From PWXP01 sp040772845 (GTDB lineage Bacteria > Planctomycetota > Planctomycetia > Pirellulales > Thermoguttaceae): a DNA stretch of 64,000 nucleotides. The notes under the pieces were generated by a model that was not told the DNA's origin, did no database searches, and was given only the letters and a program-made list of their open reading frames with translations. The translations under genes were made by a program, and so were the position numbers. The stretch is from assembly GCA_040772845.1 (NCBI GenBank), contig JAXGXG010000001.1, positions 7,006,001 to 7,070,000 on the forward strand, written 5' to 3'. Positions within the stretch are counted from its first letter, which is position 1; every line of letters starts with the position of its first letter. Of this stretch, positions 45,093 to 53,623 are shown one piece after another.

Positions 45093-45121
45093 TTGACTTT
45101 AGTCGTTTCTGGGCCTACATT
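45093..45121 (+). promoter_or_regulatory. Candidate sigma-70 promoter for the HU/IHF-family gene
   Basis: TTGACT (45093-45098) and TACATT (45116-45121) are separated by exactly 17 bases, and the gene starts 73 bases further on. It is the best -35/-10 pair I saw in the window. Confidence 0.45.
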
Positions 45122-45193
45122 TGGAGCAGATTTGACCTCTCCATGCGGGACATGTAAGTCCTGTCAACGACCCTCCTTGCGGGAGAAATCGTC

Positions 45194-45550
45194 GTGACCA
45201 AAAAAGAGATTGTGTTGAAAATGGTCAACGACCTGGAATTGCCCCATTCGCAGGCGAAGGGTATGGTCCAGATGCTGTTTGACGCGATCATCGACACTCT
45301 GGCCACCGAGGGCCGGATCGAGTTTCGGAACTTCGGTGTGTTCGAAGTGCGACGCCGAGCCGCCCGAAGGGCTCGTAATCCGAAGACCGGGGACCGGGTT
45401 ACGGTTCCCGAGAAGCTCGTGGTGACCTTCAGGCCCGGCAAGATCATGGAAGAACGGGTCAACGCAGCGCGGGGTTCGCAGCTCGACAACAGCGTGAGTT
45501 CGGAGCCGATGGACCGGCAATCAGACGAGAGTGTCTCGGCTCCTTTCTAG
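45194..45550 (+). CDS. HU/IHF-family DNA-bending protein
   Basis: The 118-residue product starts with GTG preceded by GGGAGA. It has the HU/IHF body (TKKEIVLKMVNDLELPHSQA, then IEFRNFGVFEVRRRAARRAR and NPKTGDRVTVPEKLVVTF) and an additional 25-residue Ser/acidic tail. It binds the minor groove as a dimer and bends DNA. IHF and HU subtypes cannot be told apart confidently here; the GVFEVRRRAAR style is closer to IHF. Confidence 0.92.
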   Translation: MTKKEIVLKMVNDLELPHSQAKGMVQMLFDAIIDTLATEGRIEFRNFGVFEVRRRAARRARNPKTGDRVTVPEKLVVTFRPGKIMEERVNAARGSQLDNSVSSEPMDRQSDESVSAPF

Positions 45551-45864
45551 TCGGTTCTGTCTTTTCCTCGTACGAGGCCGTCGCACGGCCATCTGCGGAA
45601 GGCGGCCGCTCATAAGGGGTAGTTGTGCCCCGAATGAGTCTGGTTTATGGGCTGTCGAAGCCCCTCCGTGATGGTTCGTCCGCAATTCAGGGTGCTTGGC
45701 TGTAGGTTCGCTCCAGCGAGAGTGCATTCAGGCGCCTCAGCATTCCGTTGGACATAGAGACGAGGCGCCGCCTAATCGAAGACATGAAGTAGAACCCGGC
45801 GGTGAGCGGATCAATCGATTCAACCGTCGGTGCAGCGACCCGCTGTTATGGAAGGATCTGTCAC
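45551..45864. other. Intergenic region, 314 bp
   Basis: No feature is recognised apart from the start of the small lipoprotein gene. An in-frame ATG at 45802 exists but would put 21 residues ahead of the signal peptide. Confidence 0.35.
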
Positions 45865-46083
45865 ATGCGCAGACTGCTCTTGGCGTTGTCCTTGGCACTT
45901 ACGATCAGCCCCACCATTGGATGCATCATCCCAGCATATTCGGGCGATCCGGTTCGGCGTACCCAGCAGTTGATCTTCACGTCGGAGAATCTTCGACTGA
46001 TGCTCGACGAATGGGAACGAACCTGGTTCCTCGATTCGCCGGATCACAGCACGCCGTATCGGACGCATGGCGGCGTAATCTGA
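45865..46083 (+). CDS. Small conserved planctomycete lipoprotein
   Basis: The 72-residue product has a signal peptide ending in a lipobox-like PTIGC, followed by a strongly patterned tail: IIPAYSGDPVRRTQQLIFTS, ENLRLMLDEWERTWFLD, PDHSTPYRTHGGVI. I recognise this as a small protein recurrent in planctomycete genomes with no known function. It is probably membrane-anchored, with an amphipathic helix. ATG 45865 is preceded by GGAAGGA. Confidence 0.75.
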   Translation: MRRLLLALSLALTISPTIGCIIPAYSGDPVRRTQQLIFTSENLRLMLDEWERTWFLDSPDHSTPYRTHGGVI

Positions 46084-46426
46084 TAGGCCCGACTGGACCG
46101 GTGTGATCGAACCGTGGATCGGTGGGATCTCCCTGCATACCGGTTGTGTCCCGGGGGTGTGGAATGCGCGTCTGAGGGCCGCAGTCCGGGATCGCATTTT
46201 TCCCGAAGGCAGGCGGATGCCCCCAGCCTGCCGGCGCGACGCCGCCCGCTGATTCTGGCGGCGGTGCGACGTTGGGCGATTTCTGCTCGCAAGCCGCTTG
46301 GCTGTGGCCGTGTCTGGTGTCCCCCTGCCGAAAACTCGACGATTCCGCTAAACTCCCAGCAGGGGTATGGGCTGTCGTTGCCCGTGCCGGGTGTCCGTAG
46401 CAAGGGTGGACACCTCGTTCTGAGCA
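46084..46426. other. Intergenic region, 343 bp
   Basis: GC-rich sequence without a gene that I can support; overlapping ORFs here are short and lack family features. The pyrD promoter is expected here. Confidence 0.35.
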
Positions 46427-47347
46427 ATGGGGCTAGATGTGGAACTCGCGGTACAACTGGGGCGGCTGAAACTTCGCAATCCGATTCTGGTCGCGTCGGG
46501 CACTTTTGGCTATGCACGCGAAATGGCTGGGCTGGTCGATGCCGCCAGGTTAGGTGGAATCCTTCCGAAGACGATTACTCGATATCCCAGGCCGGGGAAT
46601 CCGCCGCCCCGAACGTGCGAGACTACGGCGGGCATGCTCAATGCCATCGGGCTTGACAATGATGGCATTGATGCGTTCCTCGAGCGGCAAATGCCGTATC
46701 TGGCGGCACTCGATACGGCGATTGTGGTGAGTATTGCCGGGCGGACGGAGGACGAGTTTTTCGAAATGGCCAGACTGCTCGACGAGGATCATGGAGTCGA
46801 TGCCATCGAGTTGAACATTTCGTGTCCGAATGTGAGCGGGGGGGTCGATTTTGGTACCGATCCGGCTCGTTGCGAGCGCGTGGTTGCCGGTTGTCGTAAG
46901 GCTTGCAACCTACCGATTCTTGCGAAACTTACACCGAATGTCACCGATATTGCCAGTATCGGCAAGGCCGCGGAGAACGGTGGCGCCGATGCCGTTTCGC
47001 TGGTGAATACGTGCCTTGGGATGGCGATCGATTGGCGTCGCCGTCGCCCTCGTTTGGGGAATGTAATGGGGGGCCTGAGTGGCCCTGCCATCAAGCCGAT
47101 CGCACTTCGAGCTGTCTTTCAGGTTGCACGTGCGGTTACCATTCCCGTGGTGGGGATCGGCGGGATTGCAACGGTGGACGATTGTATGGAGTTCCTGGTG
47201 GCTGGCGCCAGTGCGGTTCAAATTGGGACGGCAACCTTCTATAATCCCTCGGTGACCATGCAGATTCTAGATGCCTTGCCCGAGGCCCTGGTTTCGGCAG
47301 GGGTTCGATGCGTTGGAGACATTGTGGGGACGCTTGACTTGCCGTGA
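46427..47347 (+). CDS. pyrD: Dihydroorotate dehydrogenase, class 1 (1B-like)
   Basis: The 306-residue FMN barrel oxidises dihydroorotate to orotate in pyrimidine synthesis. Signatures are LRNPILVASGTFGYAREMA, the catalytic Cys C133 in LNISCPNVSGGVDFG, LAKLTPNVTDI, and GIGGIATVDDCMEFLVAGA near the C-terminus. Catalytic Cys identifies class 1; the length and sequence are closest to type 1B, which needs the PyrK electron-transfer subunit. No pyrK is in the window. Confidence 0.94.
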   Translation: MGLDVELAVQLGRLKLRNPILVASGTFGYAREMAGLVDAARLGGILPKTITRYPRPGNPPPRTCETTAGMLNAIGLDNDGIDAFLERQMPYLAALDTAIVVSIAGRTEDEFFEMARLLDEDHGVDAIELNISCPNVSGGVDFGTDPARCERVVAGCRKACNLPILAKLTPNVTDIASIGKAAENGGADAVSLVNTCLGMAIDWRRRRPRLGNVMGGLSGPAIKPIALRAVFQVARAVTIPVVGIGGIATVDDCMEFLVAGASAVQIGTATFYNPSVTMQILDALPEALVSAGVRCVGDIVGTLDLP

Positions 47348-47451
47348 AAGACATTCCCTGGCCGCGGGGGAGACCGGAGTGGTACAATTCCCTGCAAGGG
47401 CTGGTGACGATGATTCACTTGGGGACGATTCAGAAAGACGATTGAGACAAC

Positions 47452-49425
47452 ATGGTCAAAGTTATCCTGCCGGATGGAAACAGTCTTGAGTACACTCGCC
47501 GTGTGACTCCGCTGGAGGTTGCCGGTGACATCGGGAAGCGGTTGGCCAAGGCAACGCTGGCAGCCGAAGTGGACGGGCAGTTGATCGGATGCGATACGGT
47601 ACTGCCGGCAGAGGACGAGGTCCGGTTGCGGCTGATTACGGACAGGGATCCCGAAGCACTCGACCTTATGCGGCATTCCTGCGCCCATATCATGGCCCGG
47701 GCGGTCATGCGTCTGTTCGATGGGGTACAGCTTGCGTTTGGTCCGACCATCGAGAATGGTTTCTATTACGATTTCCTGAGCGAGCAGCCCATTTCAGACG
47801 AAGATTTTCCGCGGATCGAGGCGGAGATGCGGAAGATCATCAAGGCGGACGAGCCGTTCGAGCGCGTTGTTCTTCCGCGGGAGGAGGCGATTGCCCTCTG
47901 CCGTGATCTAGGGCAGACACTCAAGGTAGAGCACATCGAACAGGGGCTGGCCGATCAGGAAACGGTCTCGTTCTACCGCCAGGGCGAGTTCGTTGACCTG
48001 TGCCGCGGGCCACACGTGCCAAGCGCGGGCAAGCTGGGCGCCCTGAAGCTTCTGTCGGTGGCCGGCGCTTACTGGAAAGGAGACGCCCAGCGCGAGCAGC
48101 TTCAGCGGCTGTATGGCACCGCCTGGTTCCGTCAGGAAGAACTGGATGATTACCTTCGCAAGGTCGAAGAGGCCAAACGGCGCGACCATCGCGTGTTGGG
48201 ACGGCAACTCGAGTTGTTCATGATCGATCCCAAGGTGGGGTCGGGCCTGGTCATGTGGCTGCCCAAGGGAGCCACCGTTCGCCGTGAACTGGAGAGCTTC
48301 ATCTATGGGGAACTGCTGCGGCGAGGCTACCAGCCGGTCTACACGCCTGCCATCGGACGCGTAGAATTGTACGAGACCTCGGGGCACTATCCCTATTACA
48401 AAGAGAGCCAGTTCCCGCCGATCGATATGGCGGCGCATTGGGGCGAAGGCGACAAGTACCTTCTGCGCCCGATGAATTGCCCGCACCATATTCGCATCTA
48501 CCAGTCGAAGCCGCGCAGCTATCGCGATTTGCCCTTGCGTTTGGCCGAACTCGGGCTCGTCCACCGATATGAGCAGTCGGGCGAGTTGAGCGGGATGACG
48601 CGCGTACGCGGGTTTACCCAGGACGATGCCCACATCTTTTGCACCGAAGACCAGGTTGCAGACGAGTTTCGCGGGTGTCTGGAAATGACCCAATTCGTCT
48701 TGAAGACCCTCGGCCTGGAGAATTATCGAGTCCGGCTGAGTTTCGGAGACCGGTCCAGCGACAAGTACGTGGGATCGGCCGAGACCTGGGATCGTGCCGA
48801 GGCGGCGTTGGAGCAGGTGTGCCGCGAGATGCCCGGTCTGCCGGAACCGCATATCGAACTTGGTGAGGCTGCTTTCTATGGTCCCAAGGCCGATTTCGTC
48901 GTGAACGACTGCATCGGGCGCGAGTGGCAGTTGGGAACCGTGCAGCTCGATTACAACCTGCCGAGCCGGCAGCGATTCGCATTGGAATACATCGGGCCGG
49001 ACAATCAACCGCACGAGCCGGTGATGATCCACCGGGCGCCGTTCGGGTCGCTCGAGCGGTTCGTTGGCATGTTGATCGAGCATTTTGCCGGGGCGTTCCC
49101 ATTATGGCTTGCTCCGGAGCAGGTGCGAGTCTTGGTGGTGAGTCAGAAGTTCGAGGAGTATGCCCGGCAGGTGGAGCGCCGTTTGGCCGAGGCCGGTTTG
49201 CGTGTTACCGGCGACTATCGACCGGAGAAGGTAGGAGCAAAGATTCGCGACGCGCAAATGGAGCTGATTCCCTATATGTTTGTCATTGGGGGGCGCGAGC
49301 AGGATACCGGTGGCGTTGCCGTGCGCGACCGGTTGGAAGGCGATTTGGGGACCATGCCGGTCGGAGAGGCCCTGGAGAAGTTGCAGGCGGAGATTGCGGC
49401 GAAAACGGTTCGCAAGACGGCCTGA
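47452..49425 (+). CDS. thrS: Threonyl-tRNA synthetase
   Basis: The 657-residue protein has the full layout: TGS domain (MVKVILPDGNSLEYTRRV), editing domain (HSCAHIMARAVMRLF, FYDFLSEQPISDEDFPRIE), class II core with zinc ligands (LLRPMNCPHHIRIY, FTQDDAHIFC, MIHRAPFGSLERF) and the anticodon-binding domain (PEQVRVLVVSQKF). It charges tRNA-Thr and removes misacylated Ser. It is followed by infC after 287 bases, an arrangement common in bacteria. Confidence 0.97.
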   Translation: MVKVILPDGNSLEYTRRVTPLEVAGDIGKRLAKATLAAEVDGQLIGCDTVLPAEDEVRLRLITDRDPEALDLMRHSCAHIMARAVMRLFDGVQLAFGPTIENGFYYDFLSEQPISDEDFPRIEAEMRKIIKADEPFERVVLPREEAIALCRDLGQTLKVEHIEQGLADQETVSFYRQGEFVDLCRGPHVPSAGKLGALKLLSVAGAYWKGDAQREQLQRLYGTAWFRQEELDDYLRKVEEAKRRDHRVLGRQLELFMIDPKVGSGLVMWLPKGATVRRELESFIYGELLRRGYQPVYTPAIGRVELYETSGHYPYYKESQFPPIDMAAHWGEGDKYLLRPMNCPHHIRIYQSKPRSYRDLPLRLAELGLVHRYEQSGELSGMTRVRGFTQDDAHIFCTEDQVADEFRGCLEMTQFVLKTLGLENYRVRLSFGDRSSDKYVGSAETWDRAEAALEQVCREMPGLPEPHIELGEAAFYGPKADFVVNDCIGREWQLGTVQLDYNLPSRQRFALEYIGPDNQPHEPVMIHRAPFGSLERFVGMLIEHFAGAFPLWLAPEQVRVLVVSQKFEEYARQVERRLAEAGLRVTGDYRPEKVGAKIRDAQMELIPYMFVIGGREQDTGGVAVRDRLEGDLGTMPVGEALEKLQAEIAAKTVRKTA

Positions 49426-49712
49426 AGGCGGGACTACGAACGGACGATGTATCGAGAACCGGAAGAGCCAGTTGCAGGGGGTGAATTGCCGTGATCGGCG
49501 AACTGGCTGTCAGGGCCGAATGGTCCGGCGGCAACGGTTTTTCCGAAACAACAGGTTGACTGGATGCGACTTGCATTGCATACTCATAAGGAAACAATAG
49601 GCACAGGTGGCGGGGTTGGAACCACGCCGTCGCTGTGAAAGTGGACCGGGAAGTGGTATTTGGGCCGATTCCTGGTGGGAATGAACCTTGGGTACGATAA
49701 ACAGGGAGTTGA

Positions 49713-50234
49713 ATGCGGAAAACGCCGACGTTGGATACAAAAGGGCCGCGGATCAATGAACAAATCCGGATCTCCACGGTCCGTGTCATCGGGGCTGATG
49801 GAAGTCAGTTGGGTGTATTACCTACCGAAGATGCCATGAAGGAGGCCCGCAAGGCCGGGCTTGACCTGGTCGAGGTGGCGCCGAATGAGCACCCGCCCGT
49901 TTGCCGGATCATGGACTACGGCAAGTACAAGTATCAGCAGAAGAAGCGGCATCATAAAGGCCAGACGCATCAGTCAAAAATCAAGGAGATTCGCGTCCGC
50001 CCCAAGACCGGTGAGCACGACATCAACACGAAGGTGAACCATGCTCGCGAGTTTCTCGCCAGCAAGAATAAGGTCATCGTCACCGTGATATTTCGGGGGC
50101 GGGAGATGGCGCACCAGGAGGAAGGCCGCCGCGTTCTCGATGGCGTGATCGCCCAGTTGGACGAAGTTGCCAAGGTGGAGTCGCCTGCCGTGCAACATGG
50201 CCGCCGGATGGTCTGTACTTTGGCCCCAAAGTAG
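49713..50234 (+). CDS. infC: Translation initiation factor IF-3
   Basis: The 173-residue product has both IF-3 domains: PRINEQIRISTVRVIGADGS with CRIMDYGKYKYQQKKR, and the C-terminal KEIRVRPKTGEHDINTKV to VTVIFRGREMAHQE. It starts at ATG (GGGAG upstream) rather than the AUU typical of autoregulated infC in enterobacteria. The usual downstream rpmI-rplT genes are absent; the next gene is convergent fliG. Confidence 0.97.
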   Translation: MRKTPTLDTKGPRINEQIRISTVRVIGADGSQLGVLPTEDAMKEARKAGLDLVEVAPNEHPPVCRIMDYGKYKYQQKKRHHKGQTHQSKIKEIRVRPKTGEHDINTKVNHAREFLASKNKVIVTVIFRGREMAHQEEGRRVLDGVIAQLDEVAKVESPAVQHGRRMVCTLAPK

Positions 50235-50308
50235 CCGGTTCCGCTCTCTTGCCAGACGTTGGGTCGGAACAGCGCCGAAGCTGGATGGGGCTGTTGTGCA
50301 CCATCGAA

Positions 50309-50342
50309 GGGGCCGCATGGTAACCGTCCGGTTGGCGGCCCC
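50309..50342. terminator. Bidirectional hairpin between infC and fliG
   Basis: GGGGCCGC (50309-50316) pairs with GCGGCCCC (50335-50342), and inside them AACC/GGTT pair too. It lies between two convergent genes. There is no T-run, so termination may need Rho or the hairpin may only protect 3' ends. Confidence 0.4.
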
Positions 50343-50348
50343 GCCAAC

Positions 50349-51353
50349 TCACTGGACGAATTGTTCTTCTTCCTCGTCGGAGTGGGTCGTGATCTCGCCT
50401 GCGTCTTCCAACCGGCGAACGACATCGACAATCTGCTGTTGAACCTGTTCCACGTTCGAGAGTCGAACGGGGCCCAGATACTCCATTTCTTCGCGCAGCA
50501 GATCGGCGGCTCGCTTGGACATGTTGTGGAGAACCTTGTCCTTCAGTTCCTCGCTCGCCCCCTTCAACGCCATGGCCCACTGAGAGCTTTCGACGTTCTT
50601 CAGCAGCGACTGGATGTCGCGGTCGCCTAGCTTGTTGATGTCTTCAAAGACGAACATCAGCCGGCGTATTTCTTCGACCAGTTCGGGATCTTCCTGGGCG
50701 AGATTTTCCAGCAGGCTGCGTTCGGTGGCCCGCTCGGTCACGTTCAGTATCTCGGCAACGCTGGATACGCCCCCGGCGGCCTCGAACTGCTGGCTCATGA
50801 CGCTGGCCATCCGGTGCTCCAGCCCGCTTTCGACCTCCTTGATAATCTCCGGGCTGGTTTGGCTCATCGTGGCAATCCGCCGGATGACCGACAACTGACG
50901 CTCTGCGGGCAGGCCGCTGATGATGTCAGCCGCCTGCGCCGGGGGGACGTGACACAAGATCAAAGCGATGGTTTGCGGATGCTCATCAATGATGAACGTG
51001 AGCAGGTTCTGGCTGTCGATCTTCTGCAGGAAGCCGAATGGCAAGGCTTCGATCGATTGCCGCACGCTTTCCAATGTCGTGCCTGCATTCTTACCCAACG
51101 CGCCTTCGACCAGGGCCCGGGCAACCTCCAGGCCACCTGCTCGCCCGGTCAGAGCGGCCGGGTTGGAGCGGGCAAAATCCTGGATGACGTTTTCCTGTTC
51201 CTCGCCGGAGAAGGCCGCCGTCCGCGCAATCTCGATCGAAACCTGCTCCAGTTGTTTTGGCTCCAGCCGGCTCATGAGCTGGGTGGCCTGGTCTTCCGGC
51301 AGGCTCATCAGGAGGATGGCGGCTTTGCGGACACTGGGGGAAGATGGAGTCAT
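50349..51353 (-). CDS. fliG: Flagellar motor switch protein FliG
   Basis: The 334-residue product has the three FliG domains. These are the N-terminal helices (AAILLMSLPEDQATQLMSRL), the EHPQ motif in FIIDEHPQTIALILCHVPPA, and the C-terminal torque helix (LVEEIRRLMFVFEDINKLG). It interacts with the stator and with FliF/FliM in the switch complex. The 18-residue upstream extension to 51407 is not conserved, so the start is put at 51353. No other switch genes are adjacent. Confidence 0.95.
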   Translation of the reverse strand: MTPSSPSVRKAAILLMSLPEDQATQLMSRLEPKQLEQVSIEIARTAAFSGEEQENVIQDFARSNPAALTGRAGGLEVARALVEGALGKNAGTTLESVRQSIEALPFGFLQKIDSQNLLTFIIDEHPQTIALILCHVPPAQAADIISGLPAERQLSVIRRIATMSQTSPEIIKEVESGLEHRMASVMSQQFEAAGGVSSVAEILNVTERATERSLLENLAQEDPELVEEIRRLMFVFEDINKLGDRDIQSLLKNVESSQWAMALKGASEELKDKVLHNMSKRAADLLREEMEYLGPVRLSNVEQVQQQIVDVVRRLEDAGEITTHSDEEEEQFVQ

Positions 51354-51513
51354 GGTGAAAAGGTTCCAAGTCTCGGGCAGAGAAGCACGGGGCGCATCGC
51401 GAACCAACCGATATCCGCTCGGGCTGGCCGTTTATCGGCAAGATCGTGCGAGAGTCTTGAACAAAACGAACGAAATGGCGAAATCGGTAGCCGTTGAGTC
51501 GGCCTATCCCTCG

Positions 51514-51990
51514 CTATGCGGGGACCGGCTCGGGGGCTGGTGCGAGTCCGACTTCCAGCATCAGGTCGCCCCAATCGGTTGTGAAGGGGACGCAGATGGG
51601 CGTCACGTTCGACGGAAACCGGATGTCGTGCTCTACGCCGGTGATGACGTTAGGCAGACTGACCTGCATTTCGTACTCCGCCAACTCGGCCTTGGCGGCC
51701 CCGGCGACCATGTTCGTCAGTTCACCGACAGCGTCGATCACATCGGCATTGATTTCCGTGGTTTCGCACAGCAACATGGCAGACGTGGCCTTCAAGGCAA
51801 CCTCATCCGAGAGACTCAGAACGACCATTCCCACGGCCTTGCCGGATAGTCCGATAATCCCGCTGATTCCGTAGCGCCGTGTTTGCTGTCCTTTCAACAT
51901 CAACTGCCCTCGATGGACTTCGCAATCGAGCATCGTGCGGAAGGATCGGCTCAGGGAGGCGATGAACGGGTTGATGTACTCAGCTCGCAT
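51514..51990 (-). CDS. cheX: CheX-family chemotaxis phosphatase
   Basis: The 158-residue product has the CheX fold: EYINPFIASLSRSFRTMLDC at the N-terminus and the active helix DAVGELTNMVAGAAKAEL containing the E..N pair that attacks CheY-P. It probably lowers CheY-P and resets motor switching. It lies upstream of fliG on the same strand with a 160-bp gap, in keeping with a motility role. Confidence 0.88.
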   Translation of the reverse strand: MRAEYINPFIASLSRSFRTMLDCEVHRGQLMLKGQQTRRYGISGIIGLSGKAVGMVVLSLSDEVALKATSAMLLCETTEINADVIDAVGELTNMVAGAAKAELAEYEMQVSLPNVITGVEHDIRFPSNVTPICVPFTTDWGDLMLEVGLAPAPEPVPA

Positions 51991-52178
51991 GTATACGGTC
52001 CTTCACGCAAATCTGGGGCTCAGCGAGGGTGCGAGGGGACTCTCTTCGTGACCTTGTAGGGCCGTTGTCGCGCACGGTTATCATCCTGGAAAGCCTAGGT
52101 CGCCCGATGGACCCGGGCAAGCCGCAACGCCATGCCCGGCCTTGCGAAGAGCTACCTCGGAACTGCCAGACGTTCGGG

Positions 52179-52685
52179 TCATAACGAACGTAGCGTGCAC
52201 ACCGCGGTAAACCCGGGCGATTCGGTCAGTTCCAGACGTATACGGACCGGTTTCTGGAGATCGGACCCGCTGAGTTCTGCCAGCAGGTCTGCCGCCAAAT
52301 GGCCCGCGAGTGCTTCAGCCGTGGTGTTCTGCAAGGGAAGGAGGACGCAGTCCTTGTGGGGGAGGACCCAGCGTCGCCCCCCAAGCAGAATCTCGACCTC
52401 CGTGTCTCGGTGAGCAAGTTGAACGTCCGGATGACGCTCGGGAAGCAGCGTGCGGTGGTCCCATGTCCGGACCCGGCTCTTCAATATCTGTTCGACGGCG
52501 ACGAAATCGACGACGTAACCGGCGGGATTCAGCGGCGCCTCGATCTCCACGGCAACGCGATAGTCGTGGCCGTGCAGCGGCTCAACGGCCCCGTCGGCAA
52601 AGGTAATGAAATGCGCCGCCGAAAACCGTAGCGAATCGCTGGCCACGCGCACGCAGTACTGTTCCGTCAGGTGGGGGTGGTGCAT
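52179..52685 (-). CDS. 6-pyruvoyltetrahydropterin synthase / QueD-family protein lacking the usual Cys
   Basis: The 168-residue product has the zinc-binding histidines of the family (FSAAHFIT and PLHGHDYRVAVE) and the WDHRTLLPERH and NTTAEALAGHLA motifs. The catalytic Cys that normally stands four residues before the HGH (CGxLHGH) is replaced by Val in AVEPLHGH, with Glu next to it. So QueD activity is uncertain; a PTPS-III-like or altered pterin reaction is possible. Its start overlaps the end of the upstream alpha/beta hydrolase gene by 19 bases, suggesting an operon. Confidence 0.8.
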   Translation of the reverse strand: MHHPHLTEQYCVRVASDSLRFSAAHFITFADGAVEPLHGHDYRVAVEIEAPLNPAGYVVDFVAVEQILKSRVRTWDHRTLLPERHPDVQLAHRDTEVEILLGGRRWVLPHKDCVLLPLQNTTAEALAGHLAADLLAELSGSDLQKPVRIRLELTESPGFTAVCTLRSL

Positions 52686-53569
52686 GGGGCTACCCGGCTG
52701 AGAAAGGGACGCAGGTGGGTGAGGATTTCTTCGGCGGCTTCTTCGACCACATAATGCCCGGCATCCTCGATGCGCACAACCTCGGCTGAGGGGAATCGAT
52801 GGCGAAACTGGTCAAGAAAATGGGGTGTGAAGCACCAGTCTCGCATTCCCCAGATCAACAGCAGGGGCATTGGGGCAAGACGCGCCAGTCCCGCCTCAAT
52901 ACGGGTCAGGCTGTCGTAGCTCGGATGGCCAGGGTGCAGTGGAATGTCGCGGACGAACTGGTAGATGGCCGTGCGGTGCCGCCAGCAGTCGTAGGGCGCC
53001 AGCAGGCCGGCTCGGACGGCCGGGCTCAAACTCGAACGCCGATGGACCGCCATCATCAGGGCGCTGCGAGCAAACAGGTTCAGCCCTTGCACGGCCAGGC
53101 GCCCCAGCACGGGCGCGCGGCATATGCGAATACGCCAGGGGCACCGCTGCGAAGGAAAGGCGGCCGTATTGAGCAGTACGAAACGGGCAAACCGTTGCGG
53201 CATGGCCACGGCCGCGCCCATGCCGATCGCGCCGCCCCAGTCGTGCGCTACCAGGGTTACCGCCTGCAAATCCAGACGCCCGATGAACTGGCACAGGTCG
53301 TCGATGCGGCGGGCCAACGTGTACGGATACTTGCCGAGCGGGGGTTTTTCGGAAAGGCCGCAGCCGATATGGTCTGGCGCTACCGTGCGGTATTCTCCCC
53401 GCAGGTTGTGGATCAGATGGCGCCAGTAGAACGACCAGGTTGGGTTCCCGTGGACGAACAGGACGGGCGGCCCATCGCCCTCGTCGATATAGTGGTATCG
53501 AATCCCTGCAATGTCCATCTCGTGTGAAGCGAACGGATACAAGGCCCGCCAATCGTCATTCTGCGGCAT
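52667..53569 (-). CDS. Alpha/beta hydrolase of the haloalkane-dehalogenase type
   Basis: The 300-residue protein has the oxyanion motif FVHGNPTWSFYWR, an Asp nucleophile in LVAHDWGGAIGMGA and the catalytic His in IEDAGHYVVEEA. Asp rather than Ser places it with haloalkane dehalogenases, epoxide hydrolases and OleB-like enzymes. The substrate is unknown. The start at 53569 is preferred over 53587 (six residues longer); it lies 54 bases from the end of smc. It overlaps the pterin-family gene downstream. Confidence 0.87.
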   Translation of the reverse strand: MPQNDDWRALYPFASHEMDIAGIRYHYIDEGDGPPVLFVHGNPTWSFYWRHLIHNLRGEYRTVAPDHIGCGLSEKPPLGKYPYTLARRIDDLCQFIGRLDLQAVTLVAHDWGGAIGMGAAVAMPQRFARFVLLNTAAFPSQRCPWRIRICRAPVLGRLAVQGLNLFARSALMMAVHRRSSLSPAVRAGLLAPYDCWRHRTAIYQFVRDIPLHPGHPSYDSLTRIEAGLARLAPMPLLLIWGMRDWCFTPHFLDQFRHRFPSAEVVRIEDAGHYVVEEAAEEILTHLRPFLSRVAPCTTPT

Positions 53570-53623
53570 AGGATCGTCTTTGTGCAAACTGGTCGGGTGG
53601 AGGGAGCGGTCGTTTCAAGATCG

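Noticed and set aside
44476..45193. Search for an SRP RNA, 6S RNA or tRNA in the long gap before the HU-family gene
   Set aside because: No cloverleaf, GGAA-tetraloop hairpin or other diagnostic RNA motif was found by eye; a covariance-model search would be decisive.
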